A stretch of DNA of 64,000 bases from Fibrobacteraceae bacterium (GTDB lineage Bacteria > Fibrobacterota > Fibrobacteria > Fibrobacterales > Fibrobacteraceae): contig JAGBSH010000024.1 in assembly GCA_017631885.1 (NCBI GenBank), forward strand, positions 1 through 64,000. The letters run 5' to 3'. The first letter of the stretch is position 1. Each line of letters opens with the position of its first letter. Of the stretch, positions 45,416 to 54,437 are shown piece by piece. The translations under genes were made by a program, and so were the position numbers. The notes under the pieces are model-generated. The model saw nothing but the letters and a program-made list of their open reading frames with translations. It had not been told where the DNA came from and ran no database searches.

Positions 45416-46939
45416 TTATTTAATACGTGGTGGTAGCGAAATGAAAATTCCGGCATAAATGCCATCAATCATTTTACTTCCTACACCTAAATACCCAATT
45501 TCAAGCCCAATCCAGTCAATAAGTTTTCCATAACCACCGATATAATTTGCTGGCATGTTTGGGTCTAATAAAAGAGAATACCTTACCCCTAATTCAAAAG
45601 GGGTTTTTCGAGATAAAAGAGCAAATTCAATTTGGAACATTGGAGCAACCAAACAATCAATATTGTATGATTCAAATTCATCAGCATAGTAAGAATTGAT
45701 TTTTTCTTCTGCTGAATTAAACCACATTATGCCTAAACCGCCACCGATGCCAAAAACAATATTTTCGCCATAATACCGAAACATTCCTATAAAATTTACC
45801 ATTGGAATATTGAGTGAATCTCGTGTCACCTCATTATCATCAACGGAAAATTCGTCAAAAAAGTTATCGTGAATTGTAGTCGGTAAACCTATGAATAAAC
45901 TCGTGTTGAATTGAAATTTAAAGCCATAAACAGCAGAATCTACATTAGAAGAATTTTCATCAGAAAAATTTGAAGTTGTGTTTGTTTTAGAAGGTTGATT
46001 TTTTTTATAGGGCGAATCCCAATGGATTTTTCCTCTTAACCCATTTCTGATTTCATTTTCAGTAAAAATAGCTTTCCCATTTTCATAAAAGTTATATTGA
46101 ATGTTCAGCGAAATAGAATTGTCATAATTATCAAAATAGATTTTTCCGATAGTGGAATTTTTTGAAATAGTATTATTAAAGAGTTGTTTTTTGTTGAGGA
46201 TATAGGCCATATTTAAATCGTGTTTTTGTTTGATGTAAATAACCTTATTGTACTTTGAAACTTCAAAAGAAAGGGAGTTTTCAGGAATATTTTCAGCGAG
46301 TCTTTCTAAAAAAAGAGGGGCGAATTCGCCTGAGTTATCTGTTCTGAAAATAATTGAATTGCATGTTGAATACCAAATATTGAGTTGGTGTTCTAATGCT
46401 TGTATTGTACTTTCATTCCTTACAAAACTAAAATGATAAGAAATTTCAACACCATCAGATAAAGGTTCAGGAGAGACGTTCCCTTCAAGAGTAATAAGTT
46501 TTGGAAAATCTATGGAGTGTAATGGAAATGCATTAAAACAAGCTTCAATAGCTTCACGACGATTTTCCATGTTGTGAGAAAGATTCATTCCGTTTAATCG
46601 AATTTCTCCCGTTAAATTCAAAAAATCTTTTTCAAATTGCGGTAATTCGTTTCGGTAAAAATTAAAACATTCGGAATTTAAAGTTTCATTTAAAGAAATT
46701 TCAGCACATTTATCATTGAGTTCAGCGATTTTAGAAGCCCTTTCCCATAGCTTGTCTAATCGGCTTTTTGATTCTTCATCTAAATAATTTAATTGTTTCA
46801 GTTTTTCAATTTCTGTTAATTGTTCTTTAACCATTTCGCTAGAAACTGAAGAAAGTATAATTTCAGGTTCTGCAAAAATATTTGTGTAAAAAATAACACA
46901 AAATAAAAAGGTTAAACGAAAAATTAAAGAATATTTCAT
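45416..46939 (-). CDS. Exported protein of unknown function, possible outer-membrane part
   Basis: A 507-aa protein with a signal peptide (about 1-23, ending NIFA). The first half is helical then mixed; the second half (about 330-507) is a string of alternating hydrophobic strands with Gly/aromatic residues, ending LPPRIK, plausibly a small beta-barrel. No recognised domain. Its start abuts (one base) the end of the lipoprotein gene upstream, so the two are likely co-expressed envelope partners. Confidence 0.65.
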   Translation of the reverse strand: MKYSLIFRLTFLFCVIFYTNIFAEPEIILSSVSSEMVKEQLTEIEKLKQLNYLDEESKSRLDKLWERASKIAELNDKCAEISLNETLNSECFNFYRNELPQFEKDFLNLTGEIRLNGMNLSHNMENRREAIEACFNAFPLHSIDFPKLITLEGNVSPEPLSDGVEISYHFSFVRNESTIQALEHQLNIWYSTCNSIIFRTDNSGEFAPLFLERLAENIPENSLSFEVSKYNKVIYIKQKHDLNMAYILNKKQLFNNTISKNSTIGKIYFDNYDNSISLNIQYNFYENGKAIFTENEIRNGLRGKIHWDSPYKKNQPSKTNTTSNFSDENSSNVDSAVYGFKFQFNTSLFIGLPTTIHDNFFDEFSVDDNEVTRDSLNIPMVNFIGMFRYYGENIVFGIGGGLGIMWFNSAEEKINSYYADEFESYNIDCLVAPMFQIEFALLSRKTPFELGVRYSLLLDPNMPANYIGGYGKLIDWIGLEIGYLGVGSKMIDGIYAGIFISLPPRIK

Positions 46940-46940
46940 T

Positions 46941-47864
46941 TTAATTGAGTTCCATAATAATTAATTTGTTTGTAATGTTGTTTTTCTGAACCACACCTTT
47001 GTCTGAAAGACTTGCTTTAATGGCTGAATAAACGGCATAAACATCAGGGTGTTCTGTTGCCTTTGCATAAAGCACCAAATCAATTGTTTTTTCAGTCATT
47101 TGATTGATTTTAAAATTGCTGAAATTAGCCCGAATAGAAGTTAAACTTTTATCTTGAATATCTTCTAATATTTCACCTGAAAATCTTTCGCCAAGGTTTA
47201 TAATAACTTTATAGGGAATACCTTTTTTTGAATCTTCTTGCCAATAGGCATGTATTGTTTTTTCAAGCGCTGGGAACGCTTTTTTGACAGCAGTTTGGAC
47301 TAGATAACGTTGGTTGCTTTTATCTAATCCATGGTCTTTTACCATACCAGTTTTAGAACCTAATAAACGAGCCGTTGTTGTTTCATAGGCGGAAAGTTCT
47401 ACCGTTACCATATCGTTTCGAATGCTTCCAGAAAAAGTAATGTATATATCAGCCCCAAATGTTAATCCTGCGATATACGACATATCTTCTTCTTTATCAG
47501 AAATATCATTTTGTATTTGCAAAACTTCTGTTAAATCTTCATTGCCTTCTAAAGAACGAACTTTATAACTTTTTTCTGTCAGGTATTCATTTATGCTTTC
47601 CATTGTGGTTTTAGCAAAAGGATTTTGTTTAATCACTTCAATGGCTGATGCGTTATTAGAAATAGCAGGGATAACCATAATTACAGGCTCTTGAAAATCG
47701 TATTTCAATTCAGGTTCTTCTGTTTTTTGTGGAGTTTCTTGGAAAAAAGCAGACGAAAAAACTTCGTCGGAACGTTCTTTTACATTTGTTGTCGGTTTAG
47801 AACTTGCGCAAGCAACAAGTGCAATAAGCGAAATACCCCATAATAAAAAACAGAAGCGACGCAT
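46941..47864 (-). CDS. Lipoprotein of unknown function (DUF6175-like pattern)
   Basis: A 307-aa lipoprotein (signal ending VAC, about C19). The body starts with a QEPVIMVIPAISNNASAIEVI strand and contains GADIYITFSG and TTTARLLGSKTGMV, a pattern I associate with DUF6175-type and CsgG-like periplasmic proteins. This is weak. It precedes an exported 507-aa protein with a single base between them, suggesting a two-gene envelope operon. Confidence 0.62.
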   Translation of the reverse strand: MRRFCFLLWGISLIALVACASSKPTTNVKERSDEVFSSAFFQETPQKTEEPELKYDFQEPVIMVIPAISNNASAIEVIKQNPFAKTTMESINEYLTEKSYKVRSLEGNEDLTEVLQIQNDISDKEEDMSYIAGLTFGADIYITFSGSIRNDMVTVELSAYETTTARLLGSKTGMVKDHGLDKSNQRYLVQTAVKKAFPALEKTIHAYWQEDSKKGIPYKVIINLGERFSGEILEDIQDKSLTSIRANFSNFKINQMTEKTIDLVLYAKATEHPDVYAVYSAIKASLSDKGVVQKNNITNKLIIMELN

Positions 47865-47972
47865 TAGAATCCTTTGTTGAAATTAATCGTCTATATTCTT
47901 TTAACACTAAACAGAATTAAGTTTAATAGACAATATAAATTAAAATAGTGTAAAGCGTTTTACAAAAATGAA

Positions 47973-48659
47973 TTATAAAGGCTGTATGTCTACAAGTTGT
48001 AAGACATTTTGATTGACTTGAAAGCGGATTTCAAAGCCTGCAAAAGAAAAACCATAAATGCGATTAGAATCTTTTTGGTAAGCAGGGCGAGGGTCTTGGG
48101 CTAAAATTTCTAGAAGATTTTGTCGTTTAGATTCTGGAAACTTTGAAAGAACCATTTCGTCTGCAATAACTTCTAAACATTTATCTTGTAAAGAACTAGC
48201 AAATCCGCCTGTAGCATTGTTTATACAATCGGCAAATGGAAGGTAAGGTTTTATATCAAGTATCGGTGTTCCACTTTTTATGTCAGCGCCTGAAACTATT
48301 ATTTCTGGGCCATTAGAACCATTTAATTTGATTTCTTCTAGTTTTACGCAAGAAAGCCCTATTGGATTAGGGCGAAATGGTGAACGTGTTGCAAATACAC
48401 CTAATCTTGTATTACCACCAAGTCGCGGTGGGCGTACGGTAGGGTTCCATTCTTTTTTTTCGTTTTCGGAAAACACCCAAAGAATCCATAAATGAGAAAA
48501 GCCTTCTAAACCACGTAAAGCATTTATATCTCTAAATTTTTTTTCAAAAACAATAGTTGAATAAAAATTAGAAAGTAAACTACTTTGTCTTGGAATAGCG
48601 AATTTGGCTTGAAAATCGTTATAAATTTTTGCAATAGTCTGGAATTTATATGTTTCCAT
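47973..48659 (-). CDS. trmO: tRNA N6-threonylcarbamoyladenosine methyltransferase (TrmO/TsaA)
   Basis: A 228-aa TrmO: uses AdoMet to methylate t6A37 in certain threonine tRNAs. Family features are the IPRQSSLL start, LEGFSHLWILWVF, VRPPRLGGNTRLGVFATRSPFRPNPIGLS and the C-terminal domain with LAQDPRPAY. Cytoplasmic. The TsaE protein needed for t6A itself is encoded at 54403-54837. A two-base gap separates it from the upstream TRL lipoprotein gene, but the functions do not obviously relate. Confidence 0.9.
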   Translation of the reverse strand: METYKFQTIAKIYNDFQAKFAIPRQSSLLSNFYSTIVFEKKFRDINALRGLEGFSHLWILWVFSENEKKEWNPTVRPPRLGGNTRLGVFATRSPFRPNPIGLSCVKLEEIKLNGSNGPEIIVSGADIKSGTPILDIKPYLPFADCINNATGGFASSLQDKCLEVIADEMVLSKFPESKRQNLLEILAQDPRPAYQKDSNRIYGFSFAGFEIRFQVNQNVLQLVDIQPL

Positions 48660-48661
48660 AT

Positions 48662-48937
48662 TTATTCACCATAAATGGTAAAGGTAACGTTTCGATAAAA
48701 AAACAAAAATGAATCTTCAGCAATGTCTATATGATGAATTTTCTTTATGTTATTTTCCTTTTTAATTTTGTTTAAATCAGCGTTTCCTAAAGAAACTAGT
48801 TTAAAGAAAGAATGAATTTTGGCTTTAGCAATTTTGGGAGAATTTGTATATTCGTAGTTTGATGCAATATAAGGTTTTTGCCATGGAGCACAAGCCGATA
48901 AAAGAAAACTTAGCAGAATAAAAAGAACAAATCGCAT
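48662..48937 (-). CDS. TRL-family small lipoprotein (copy 2)
   Basis: A 91-aa lipoprotein (signal ending LSAC). GGAG six bases upstream supports the ATG at 48937 rather than one four codons earlier. The mature part contains LVSLGNADLNKIKKENNIKKIHHIDIAEDSFLFFYRNVTFTIYGE, the TRL-family pattern (GNASL..A....I.KI..VD). It is a diverged paralogue of the gene directly upstream, probably a tandem duplication. Function unknown. Confidence 0.75.
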   Translation of the reverse strand: MRFVLFILLSFLLSACAPWQKPYIASNYEYTNSPKIAKAKIHSFFKLVSLGNADLNKIKKENNIKKIHHIDIAEDSFLFFYRNVTFTIYGE

Positions 48938-48938
48938 T

Positions 48939-49235
48939 TTATTCTCCATAAACCGTTATCGAATATTTTCGATAGACTCCAAGAATAATAAAGTCATTAA
49001 CATCAACGTGTGAGATTTTTTTTATGTTTCCTTCTTGTTTTGCTTTTTCTAAACTAGCATTTCCAAAAGTAAATAACCCCAAAATGGAATAATTAGAAAC
49101 AGTGATGGATTTTTCAGTAATTTCGTTTTCTGTAGAAATTAAAGGGTAAGAAATATCGGTATAGAGTAATCCCGAATTTGTATCCATCAACGTACACCCA
49201 GAAAGCAATAAAGCTAAAAGAAAACAATAGCGCAT
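48939..49235 (-). CDS. TRL-family small lipoprotein (copy 1)
   Basis: A 98-aa lipoprotein with signal MRYCFLLALLLSGC. The core SILGLFTFGNASLEKAKQEGNIKKISHVD is the TRL-family signature. It lies one base after the end of the SpmAB-like gene and one base before the second TRL gene's start, so all three may be one transcript. The longer reading (start at 49286) would overlap the SpmAB end and hide the signal peptide. Confidence 0.75.
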   Translation of the reverse strand: MRYCFLLALLLSGCTLMDTNSGLLYTDISYPLISTENEITEKSITVSNYSILGLFTFGNASLEKAKQEGNIKKISHVDVNDFIILGVYRKYSITVYGE

Positions 49236-49236
49236 T

Positions 49237-50475
49237 TTATACAGGAGGGTAGAATATATAAGCGATAATAATAGCCGCAATAACACCAGCTAAATCAGCG
49301 GTTAAAGCACATATAAGGGAATGTCTAGTTTTGCGGATTCCAACAGAGCCAAAATAAACTGCAATAATATAAAATGTGGTATCTGCCGCACCTTGGAACA
49401 TACAACTCAATCTTCCGACAAAACTGTCAGCACCATAAGTTTTCATAGCATCAATCATCATTCCGCGGGCACCACTTCCTGAAAGTGGCTTCATTATGGC
49501 TGTAGGTAAGGCGGGAACTACATCATTTCCTATGCCAAAAATAGCTAGGATATAAGAAACGCCTTTCATCAAAAGATCCATAGCTCCACTTGCTCGGAAA
49601 ACAGCAATGCCTACAAGAATCGCAACCAAAAAAGGTATAACCATGATAGCGGTTTGAAAACCTTCTTTAGCCCCTTCAACAAAAGAATCAAAAGCATGAA
49701 CTTTTTTATAAGCAGCCAATCCCAAAAAAGCTACAATAATTGCAAAAAGAACAAAGCCACTCACTAAAGCACTTGTCGTTCCGAGTTCTTCAGCTGTTAA
49801 GCGAGAAAAATAAAAAAGAGTACCAAATACAGCCGCACAAAGCCCAAGAATCCATGCTATGGTTATGGGGTGTCGCAAATGGACTTTTTGAAAACAACTT
49901 GTAATTAAAAGCCCTGTAAGGGTGCTGAAAAATGTTGCAAGTAAAATAGGTAAAAAAACATCAGATGGATTAGCTGCTCCCAATTGAGCTCGGTAAGTCA
50001 TAATGCTTACAGGAATAAGTGTAAGACCACTTGCATTTAAAACGAGAAAAAGAATTTGGGAATCACTAGCGACATCTTTTTTGGGGTTTAGTTCTTGCAA
50101 CTCTTTCATAGCTTTTAACCCCATAGGAGTTGCTGCATTGTCTAAACCAAGCATGTTAGCGCTTATATTCATAAGCATAGTTCCTGTTACCGGGTGTCCA
50201 GGAGGAATGCCTGGAAATAGTCTTGAAAATAGTGGGGAAACAATTTTTGATAAAATTTGGATAGCTCCGGCTTTTTCACCTACTTTTAAAATGCCTAACC
50301 AAAAGGCGAGAATCCCTGTTAAACCAAGAGCTATTTCAAAGGCTGTTTTGGCCATAGCGAAAGCCGCTTGTACAGTATCATTAAAAATACCAGAATTTCC
50401 AAAGGCAATCCATTGCACCAAACAAGCAATGAAAGCAATAAAAAAGAATGAAAGCCAAATGATATTTAAAACCAT
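49237..50475 (-). CDS. Fused SpmA-SpmB (nucleoside-recognition/Gate domain) membrane protein
   Basis: A 412-aa integral membrane protein in which two Gate-like domains, separate SpmA and SpmB in Bacillus, are joined. The SpmA-like half has KVGEKAGAIQILSKIVSPLFSRLFPGIPPGHPVTGTM; the SpmB-like half has VEGAKEGFQTAIMVIPFLVAILV, AIMKPLSGSGARGMM and FQGAADTTFYIIAVYFG. In Bacillus these affect spore-core dehydration; the fused form occurs in many Gram-negatives, where its transport substrate is unknown. Head of a short minus-strand operon with two TRL lipoproteins. Confidence 0.85.
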   Translation of the reverse strand: MVLNIIWLSFFFIAFIACLVQWIAFGNSGIFNDTVQAAFAMAKTAFEIALGLTGILAFWLGILKVGEKAGAIQILSKIVSPLFSRLFPGIPPGHPVTGTMLMNISANMLGLDNAATPMGLKAMKELQELNPKKDVASDSQILFLVLNASGLTLIPVSIMTYRAQLGAANPSDVFLPILLATFFSTLTGLLITSCFQKVHLRHPITIAWILGLCAAVFGTLFYFSRLTAEELGTTSALVSGFVLFAIIVAFLGLAAYKKVHAFDSFVEGAKEGFQTAIMVIPFLVAILVGIAVFRASGAMDLLMKGVSYILAIFGIGNDVVPALPTAIMKPLSGSGARGMMIDAMKTYGADSFVGRLSCMFQGAADTTFYIIAVYFGSVGIRKTRHSLICALTADLAGVIAAIIIAYIFYPPV

Positions 50476-50554
50476 GTAAAAAAAATAATTATCCCAAAGG
50501 GAAAAAAGAAATTAATGTTTTGATTTAATATAAAAAAACGCTTAAAATAAAGAA

Positions 50555-50580
50555 AATCCCCGAAAATAGAAACGGGGATT
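50555..50580 (-). terminator. Terminator after the pentapeptide-repeat gene
   Basis: AATCCCCG (50555-50562) pairs with CGGGGATT (50573-50580). On the minus strand it is followed by a T-rich run, 29 bases past the stop. Confidence 0.75.
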
Positions 50581-50609
50581 CTCTCACTTCTCATAAAACA
50601 AACTTAAGA

Positions 50610-52025
50610 TTAGTTACGTTTTTTGCGACGTTTTTTCTTTTGAGGCATTGCATCATCAGCAACGGAAGAACTCTTCTTTTCTACGACAACTTCAACAGCT
50701 TTTTCACCTGGTTTTGTAAAACCAAAGGCTCTTGGGTTAAATCCTGCTGGGAATTTGGTTTGGTTGTTATAGAAAACGCGTTTTGCAGTGAATTTTTCAA
50801 TTTTTGCGTTAGAGAGGTCTGCTCCGTCAAAAATAACGTTGTCCATTTTGGTATCAGCGTTAATTTTCATACCAGTAAGATCTGCATTGGTGAAGTCTAC
50901 TTTTTTGAGTACAGCACCAGAGAAGTTTGCTCCAGTCATTTTTGCACCAGTGAATGCAGAAGATTCAATGTTGGCACTAGCAAAGTTTGCTTTGGTGAGT
51001 TCTGCGTTATCAAAAATGCTCTTGAAAATATAAGCACCATCGAAGTCAGCCTTTAACATTTGAGCATTTTTGAAGAAGTTTTTAGAAACTTCTGTATCAA
51101 AGAATGAAGTTCCGTTCAATTTAGCCTTTTCAAAACGGCTACCAGCAACTTTACCTTTGTCGAAAACAACTTCAGTCAAATCTTGACCATTGAAGTTCAT
51201 GTCTTCAACTGTAGATTGTGCAAATTGAGCTTTTTGGAGACGAACTTTAGAAAGGTCAACATCGTCAAAGATGGTTAAAGACAAGTCTGCACCAACCATA
51301 TTTACGTTGTTGAATTCAGTCCCTTTGAAAATAGCACGAGACAAACCAGCTTTTTCCAAATTGACGTCTTGGAGTGTAACACCGCTAAAGTCAGCGTTAA
51401 TTAAGTTACATGCAGTAAAGTCTGTTTTAACGATTGTTGCGTCAGAAAGATTAGCACTACCCATCAAAGAACGAGTAAAGTTTGCATTGGTGAGGTTAGC
51501 ATCGCTAAAATCAGCTTCTGTAAGGTCAACATCCATGATAGAAGCGTTTGTTAAGTCTGCCTTTGAAAAATCTGCACGGTCAGAGACTTTCATAGCATCC
51601 ATACGTGCGCCTTTCAAATTTGTTTTTGGGAACGCACAATCAAGAAGAGTAGCACGATACAAGTTAGCTTCTTCCATATTAGCGCCTTCGAAATTGGCTC
51701 CACGAATATCAGCACCGCTAATGACGACTTTTTTCAAATCAGCTTTGCGGAAATCTGGATTGCTGATAACGGCATTCTGGAAACTTACTCCAGATAAAGA
51801 GGCGTTACGGAAAGATGGAGCTTCACCAGCGGAACGCTGGAAGTCTGTTTGGCCTTCAATAGCCTTTGCATTTTCGAAATTGAAACCATCTATGCGTTTA
51901 TCGCGGAATGAAGTCCGGAGTTCTTTACCACGATAGTCACCCGCATCCTGGGCAAAAGAAGCGCAGGCCAAAGCACCAACGAGGAAAAGGCCAACCTTGG
52001 AAGATTTCTTTAGCTGTCTATTCAT
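50610..52025 (-). CDS. Exported pentapeptide-repeat protein
   Basis: A 471-aa protein with a signal peptide (about 1-25, ending ASFA). It is almost entirely pentapeptide repeats of A(D/N)LXX type (ANLTNANF, ADLSNAKI), which fold into a right-handed four-sided beta-helix; roughly 70 coils' worth of five-residue units are present. The C-terminus is strongly basic (KKKRRKKRN), which could contact lipopolysaccharide, nucleic acid or a partner. Pentapeptide proteins are often DNA mimics against gyrase, but an exported one cannot act that way; structural envelope use is more likely. Monocistronic. Confidence 0.85.
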   Translation of the reverse strand: MNRQLKKSSKVGLFLVGALACASFAQDAGDYRGKELRTSFRDKRIDGFNFENAKAIEGQTDFQRSAGEAPSFRNASLSGVSFQNAVISNPDFRKADLKKVVISGADIRGANFEGANMEEANLYRATLLDCAFPKTNLKGARMDAMKVSDRADFSKADLTNASIMDVDLTEADFSDANLTNANFTRSLMGSANLSDATIVKTDFTACNLINADFSGVTLQDVNLEKAGLSRAIFKGTEFNNVNMVGADLSLTIFDDVDLSKVRLQKAQFAQSTVEDMNFNGQDLTEVVFDKGKVAGSRFEKAKLNGTSFFDTEVSKNFFKNAQMLKADFDGAYIFKSIFDNAELTKANFASANIESSAFTGAKMTGANFSGAVLKKVDFTNADLTGMKINADTKMDNVIFDGADLSNAKIEKFTAKRVFYNNQTKFPAGFNPRAFGFTKPGEKAVEVVVEKKSSSVADDAMPQKKKRRKKRN

Positions 52026-52200
52026 TAGGGTTCCTTTTAGATTAAAGGTTATTAAAACTTAAAACTGCCTCTAAAATAAATAAAAAAAATAAAGAATAAC
52101 CAAAAAAAAGGATATTTTTTTCACAAAAACTCAATATCTTGCGATTTTGAGCAAAAAAAAGGATTTTTTTTTTGCTTTTTTCCAATAGAAAATATTCTAA

Positions 52201-53424
52201 ATGCTAATTTTGTGCCGTATGTTGAATTTTTCTACAGATATTTTTGATGTAATTGTGTGCGGTGCTGGCCCCGCAGGTTTAAAAACGGCTTATGACTTGC
52301 TACGCCAGTCTAATGGAAAAATATCTGTACTTTTGTTGGACAGAAAAGACCCATGGAAAGAACCTGTTATTTGTGCTGAAGCTGTCTCTGTAAAAGCTTT
52401 ATCAAAATATTGGGAAATTAAAGAACGCTTTGTTCGTGGTCCGCTTTCTGGAATTTACTTTGTTTCTCCAGATGGCACAAAAGCCGAGTTCTATCGGAAA
52501 AATTGTGGATTACAATTAAATAGAGCTGAATTGCATAGAGATATTTTTGAATCGGCAAAGGCTCTTGGTGTGTTATTTGATTTTAGAACACGTTGTGTTG
52601 GCATTTCTAGGACGGAATCTGGGTTTTGGAATTTAGAAGTTGAAAATCAAGGAAATTCTCAAATTCTCACCGCAAAGGTAATTGTGGATGCTACAGGTCC
52701 AGGAGATAAGTTGACTGCTAAAGTTTCAGAACTTTCTGAATTAGAAAACGGAAAAACAGACCTAGAACCAGCTGCATTTGCTATCGCAGAAGGTATTGAA
52801 CATAGCAGAGAACACATTGAATTGCATTTTGGCTCAGAATTTAGAAGTGGCTATGGCTGGGTATTTCCTAGGGATGGCGTTGAAGTTAATGTTGGTTTAG
52901 TTCTTGGAAAAGAATCAAAGGCAGAAGGAATTTCTTCTAGAAAAGCGTTAGAGGATTTTATTGCCAAACGTTATCCAACAGCAACAATCAAAGGCTTTTA
53001 TGGTGGCTTGATTGCTTGTGGGCAGTCAATGCGACCTTTAGCTAAATTAGGAGTTTTTAAAGCAGGAGATGCCGCTAGTTGCGTGAATCCGATTAGCCGG
53101 TCAGGAATTGTTGAAGCGTTAAAAAGTGGAACTTGCACAGCAACATCTGTTTTAGAATGGTTGAATGCTAAAAATGATTCTGAAAAACGATTGGCTGAAA
53201 AAGCGGCTTTTGAACGTTGGTATGCATTACAAGGGAAAACGCATTTACACATAGCACATGCTAAAAAGGCCTTTGGGGTAATTCCTGATGCAAGACTAAA
53301 TCGTTCTGCGCATCGTTTAGCAACTCTTCCAAGAGAAAAACGGACTTTATGGAAAATTTTCTTTGAAGTATTAGCGCTTTCTCCAACATTAATTTGGAAA
53401 ATGCGGTCATTTTTGAGGAGTTAA
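52201..53424 (+). CDS. Geranylgeranyl-reductase-family FAD oxidoreductase
   Basis: A 407-aa flavoprotein. The FAD-binding Rossmann motif VIVCGAGPAGLKTAYDLL is at about 16-33, DATGPGDKL near 163 and the second FAD contact AGDAASCVNPISRSGIVEAL near 288. These match the GGR/digeranylgeranylglycerophospholipid-reductase branch of the p-hydroxybenzoate-hydroxylase family, which saturates prenyl chains. Substrate unproven. An in-frame ATG at 52219 is an alternative start. The TAA overlaps the sufE start (TAATG), so the two are translationally coupled. Confidence 0.78.
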   Translation: MLILCRMLNFSTDIFDVIVCGAGPAGLKTAYDLLRQSNGKISVLLLDRKDPWKEPVICAEAVSVKALSKYWEIKERFVRGPLSGIYFVSPDGTKAEFYRKNCGLQLNRAELHRDIFESAKALGVLFDFRTRCVGISRTESGFWNLEVENQGNSQILTAKVIVDATGPGDKLTAKVSELSELENGKTDLEPAAFAIAEGIEHSREHIELHFGSEFRSGYGWVFPRDGVEVNVGLVLGKESKAEGISSRKALEDFIAKRYPTATIKGFYGGLIACGQSMRPLAKLGVFKAGDAASCVNPISRSGIVEALKSGTCTATSVLEWLNAKNDSEKRLAEKAAFERWYALQGKTHLHIAHAKKAFGVIPDARLNRSAHRLATLPREKRTLWKIFFEVLALSPTLIWKMRSFLRS

Positions 53425-53867
53425 TGACTGAGTTAGAAAGAAGACAACAAGAAGTTAGAGATGTTTTTGCTGGTTTTTCTGACCCTGATGATAAGTGGGC
53501 TTTTATTTTAAAACTAGCAAGAGAACACGAGGGTATGGACGAAAACTTAAAGGCTGATAAGTTTTTGGTTCAAGGGTGTGCTGCTACTATGTATCTTGTT
53601 CCTTCATTTGAAAATGGAAAAGTTCGCTTTTTTATGGATACAGAAGGTGGTGTAGAAAATCCTTTAATTAGTCGTGGACTCGGCGTGTTGGCTTTAAAAA
53701 TTTATAACAATTTAACTCCAACAGAAATATTAGAAGCAAATCCAGAATTTTTCCAGGACATTGGATTGACTGTTGCTTTATCAGCAACAAGAGCAAATGG
53801 TTTTGCTAGTTTATTAAAACAGATTTATCTTTATGCACGAGTTTATGCGACTTTATCGCAAAAGTAA
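53424..53867 (+). CDS. sufE: SufE-family sulfur acceptor
   Basis: A 147-aa SufE protein, which accepts persulfide sulfur from a cysteine desulfurase and passes it to Fe-S cluster assembly. The family signature FLVQGCAATMYLV carries the acceptor cysteine (about C52). The start at 53424 has GAGGAG upstream and overlaps the stop of the flavoprotein gene; an ATG 30 bases earlier would extend into that gene and lacks a ribosome site. SufS and SufBCD are not in the window. Confidence 0.9.
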   Translation: MTELERRQQEVRDVFAGFSDPDDKWAFILKLAREHEGMDENLKADKFLVQGCAATMYLVPSFENGKVRFFMDTEGGVENPLISRGLGVLALKIYNNLTPTEILEANPEFFQDIGLTVALSATRANGFASLLKQIYLYARVYATLSQK

Positions 53868-53885
53868 ATAGCAGAGAGGTTATTT

Positions 53886-54437
53886 ATGCTTACTTTTATG
53901 AAAAAAGATCACAACTTTGATGGCGAAGATTCTTCGATAAAAAAAGAACCAGACCCATCTTTTGAAAAACAAAATGTCCGTTTTATGAGTTGGCAAGACT
54001 TGTTGACTCTTTTAGTTATTGGTGGTCTTATTGCTGGTGGTTATTTTTATTTCAAACAAGCAAGACAAAAAGCGGATGATTTTTTTGCTCGCTGCGATGT
54101 TTCGTTTCAAGAAAAAGATTTCTTGAAAGCAGAAGCTTGCTATGATTCTACTTGGGAATTGGGTTATATTACAGATACTATGGAATTGGTTCGTCAAGAA
54201 AGAATTGGAATAATTAAAGATATCCGTATTACACAAACAGATCTTTTAGAAGAAATTGAAATTTTATTAGAAACAAAAGATTCTCTGAATGCTTTAGCAA
54301 GGTTTAAATCTCTAGAACAGCCTTTGCTCTTGTTAGGCAAAAATTTAGTAGCTTGGAAAGAGGTCGAAAAAGTTTTATCTGAATTAGAAGTAAAGGATTC
54401 TCTTAAGGCTGTTCCGGATTCTTCTCTTGCACAATAA
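53886..54437 (+). CDS. Single-span membrane protein of unknown function
   Basis: A 183-aa protein: a charged N-terminal 35 residues, one membrane span (about 39-57, LLTLLVIGGLIAGGYFYF), then helical segments resembling one or two TPR-like hairpins (FFARCDVSFQEKDFLKAEACYDSTWELG) and an acidic C-terminal helix. No recognised family. Nineteen bases after sufE and likely in its operon. Its last 35 bases overlap tail-to-tail with tsaE on the other strand. Confidence 0.65.
   Translation: MLTFMKKDHNFDGEDSSIKKEPDPSFEKQNVRFMSWQDLLTLLVIGGLIAGGYFYFKQARQKADDFFARCDVSFQEKDFLKAEACYDSTWELGYITDTMELVRQERIGIIKDIRITQTDLLEEIEILLETKDSLNALARFKSLEQPLLLLGKNLVAWKEVEKVLSELEVKDSLKAVPDSSLAQ

Noticed and set aside
49236-49286. 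Longer start for the first TRL lipoprotein
   Set aside because: The additional 17 residues would bury the lipoprotein signal and overlap the end of the SpmAB-like gene.
51271-51936. 221-aa plus-strand frame inside the pentapeptide-repeat gene
   Set aside because: Its repetitive, Lys/Ser/Ala-rich translation is the reverse complement of the pentapeptide repeats.
50610-52025. Regularly repeated DNA that could suggest a CRISPR array or tandem repeats
   Set aside because: The periodicity comes from the 15-base codon unit of pentapeptide repeats in an intact signal-peptide protein; there are no spacers.
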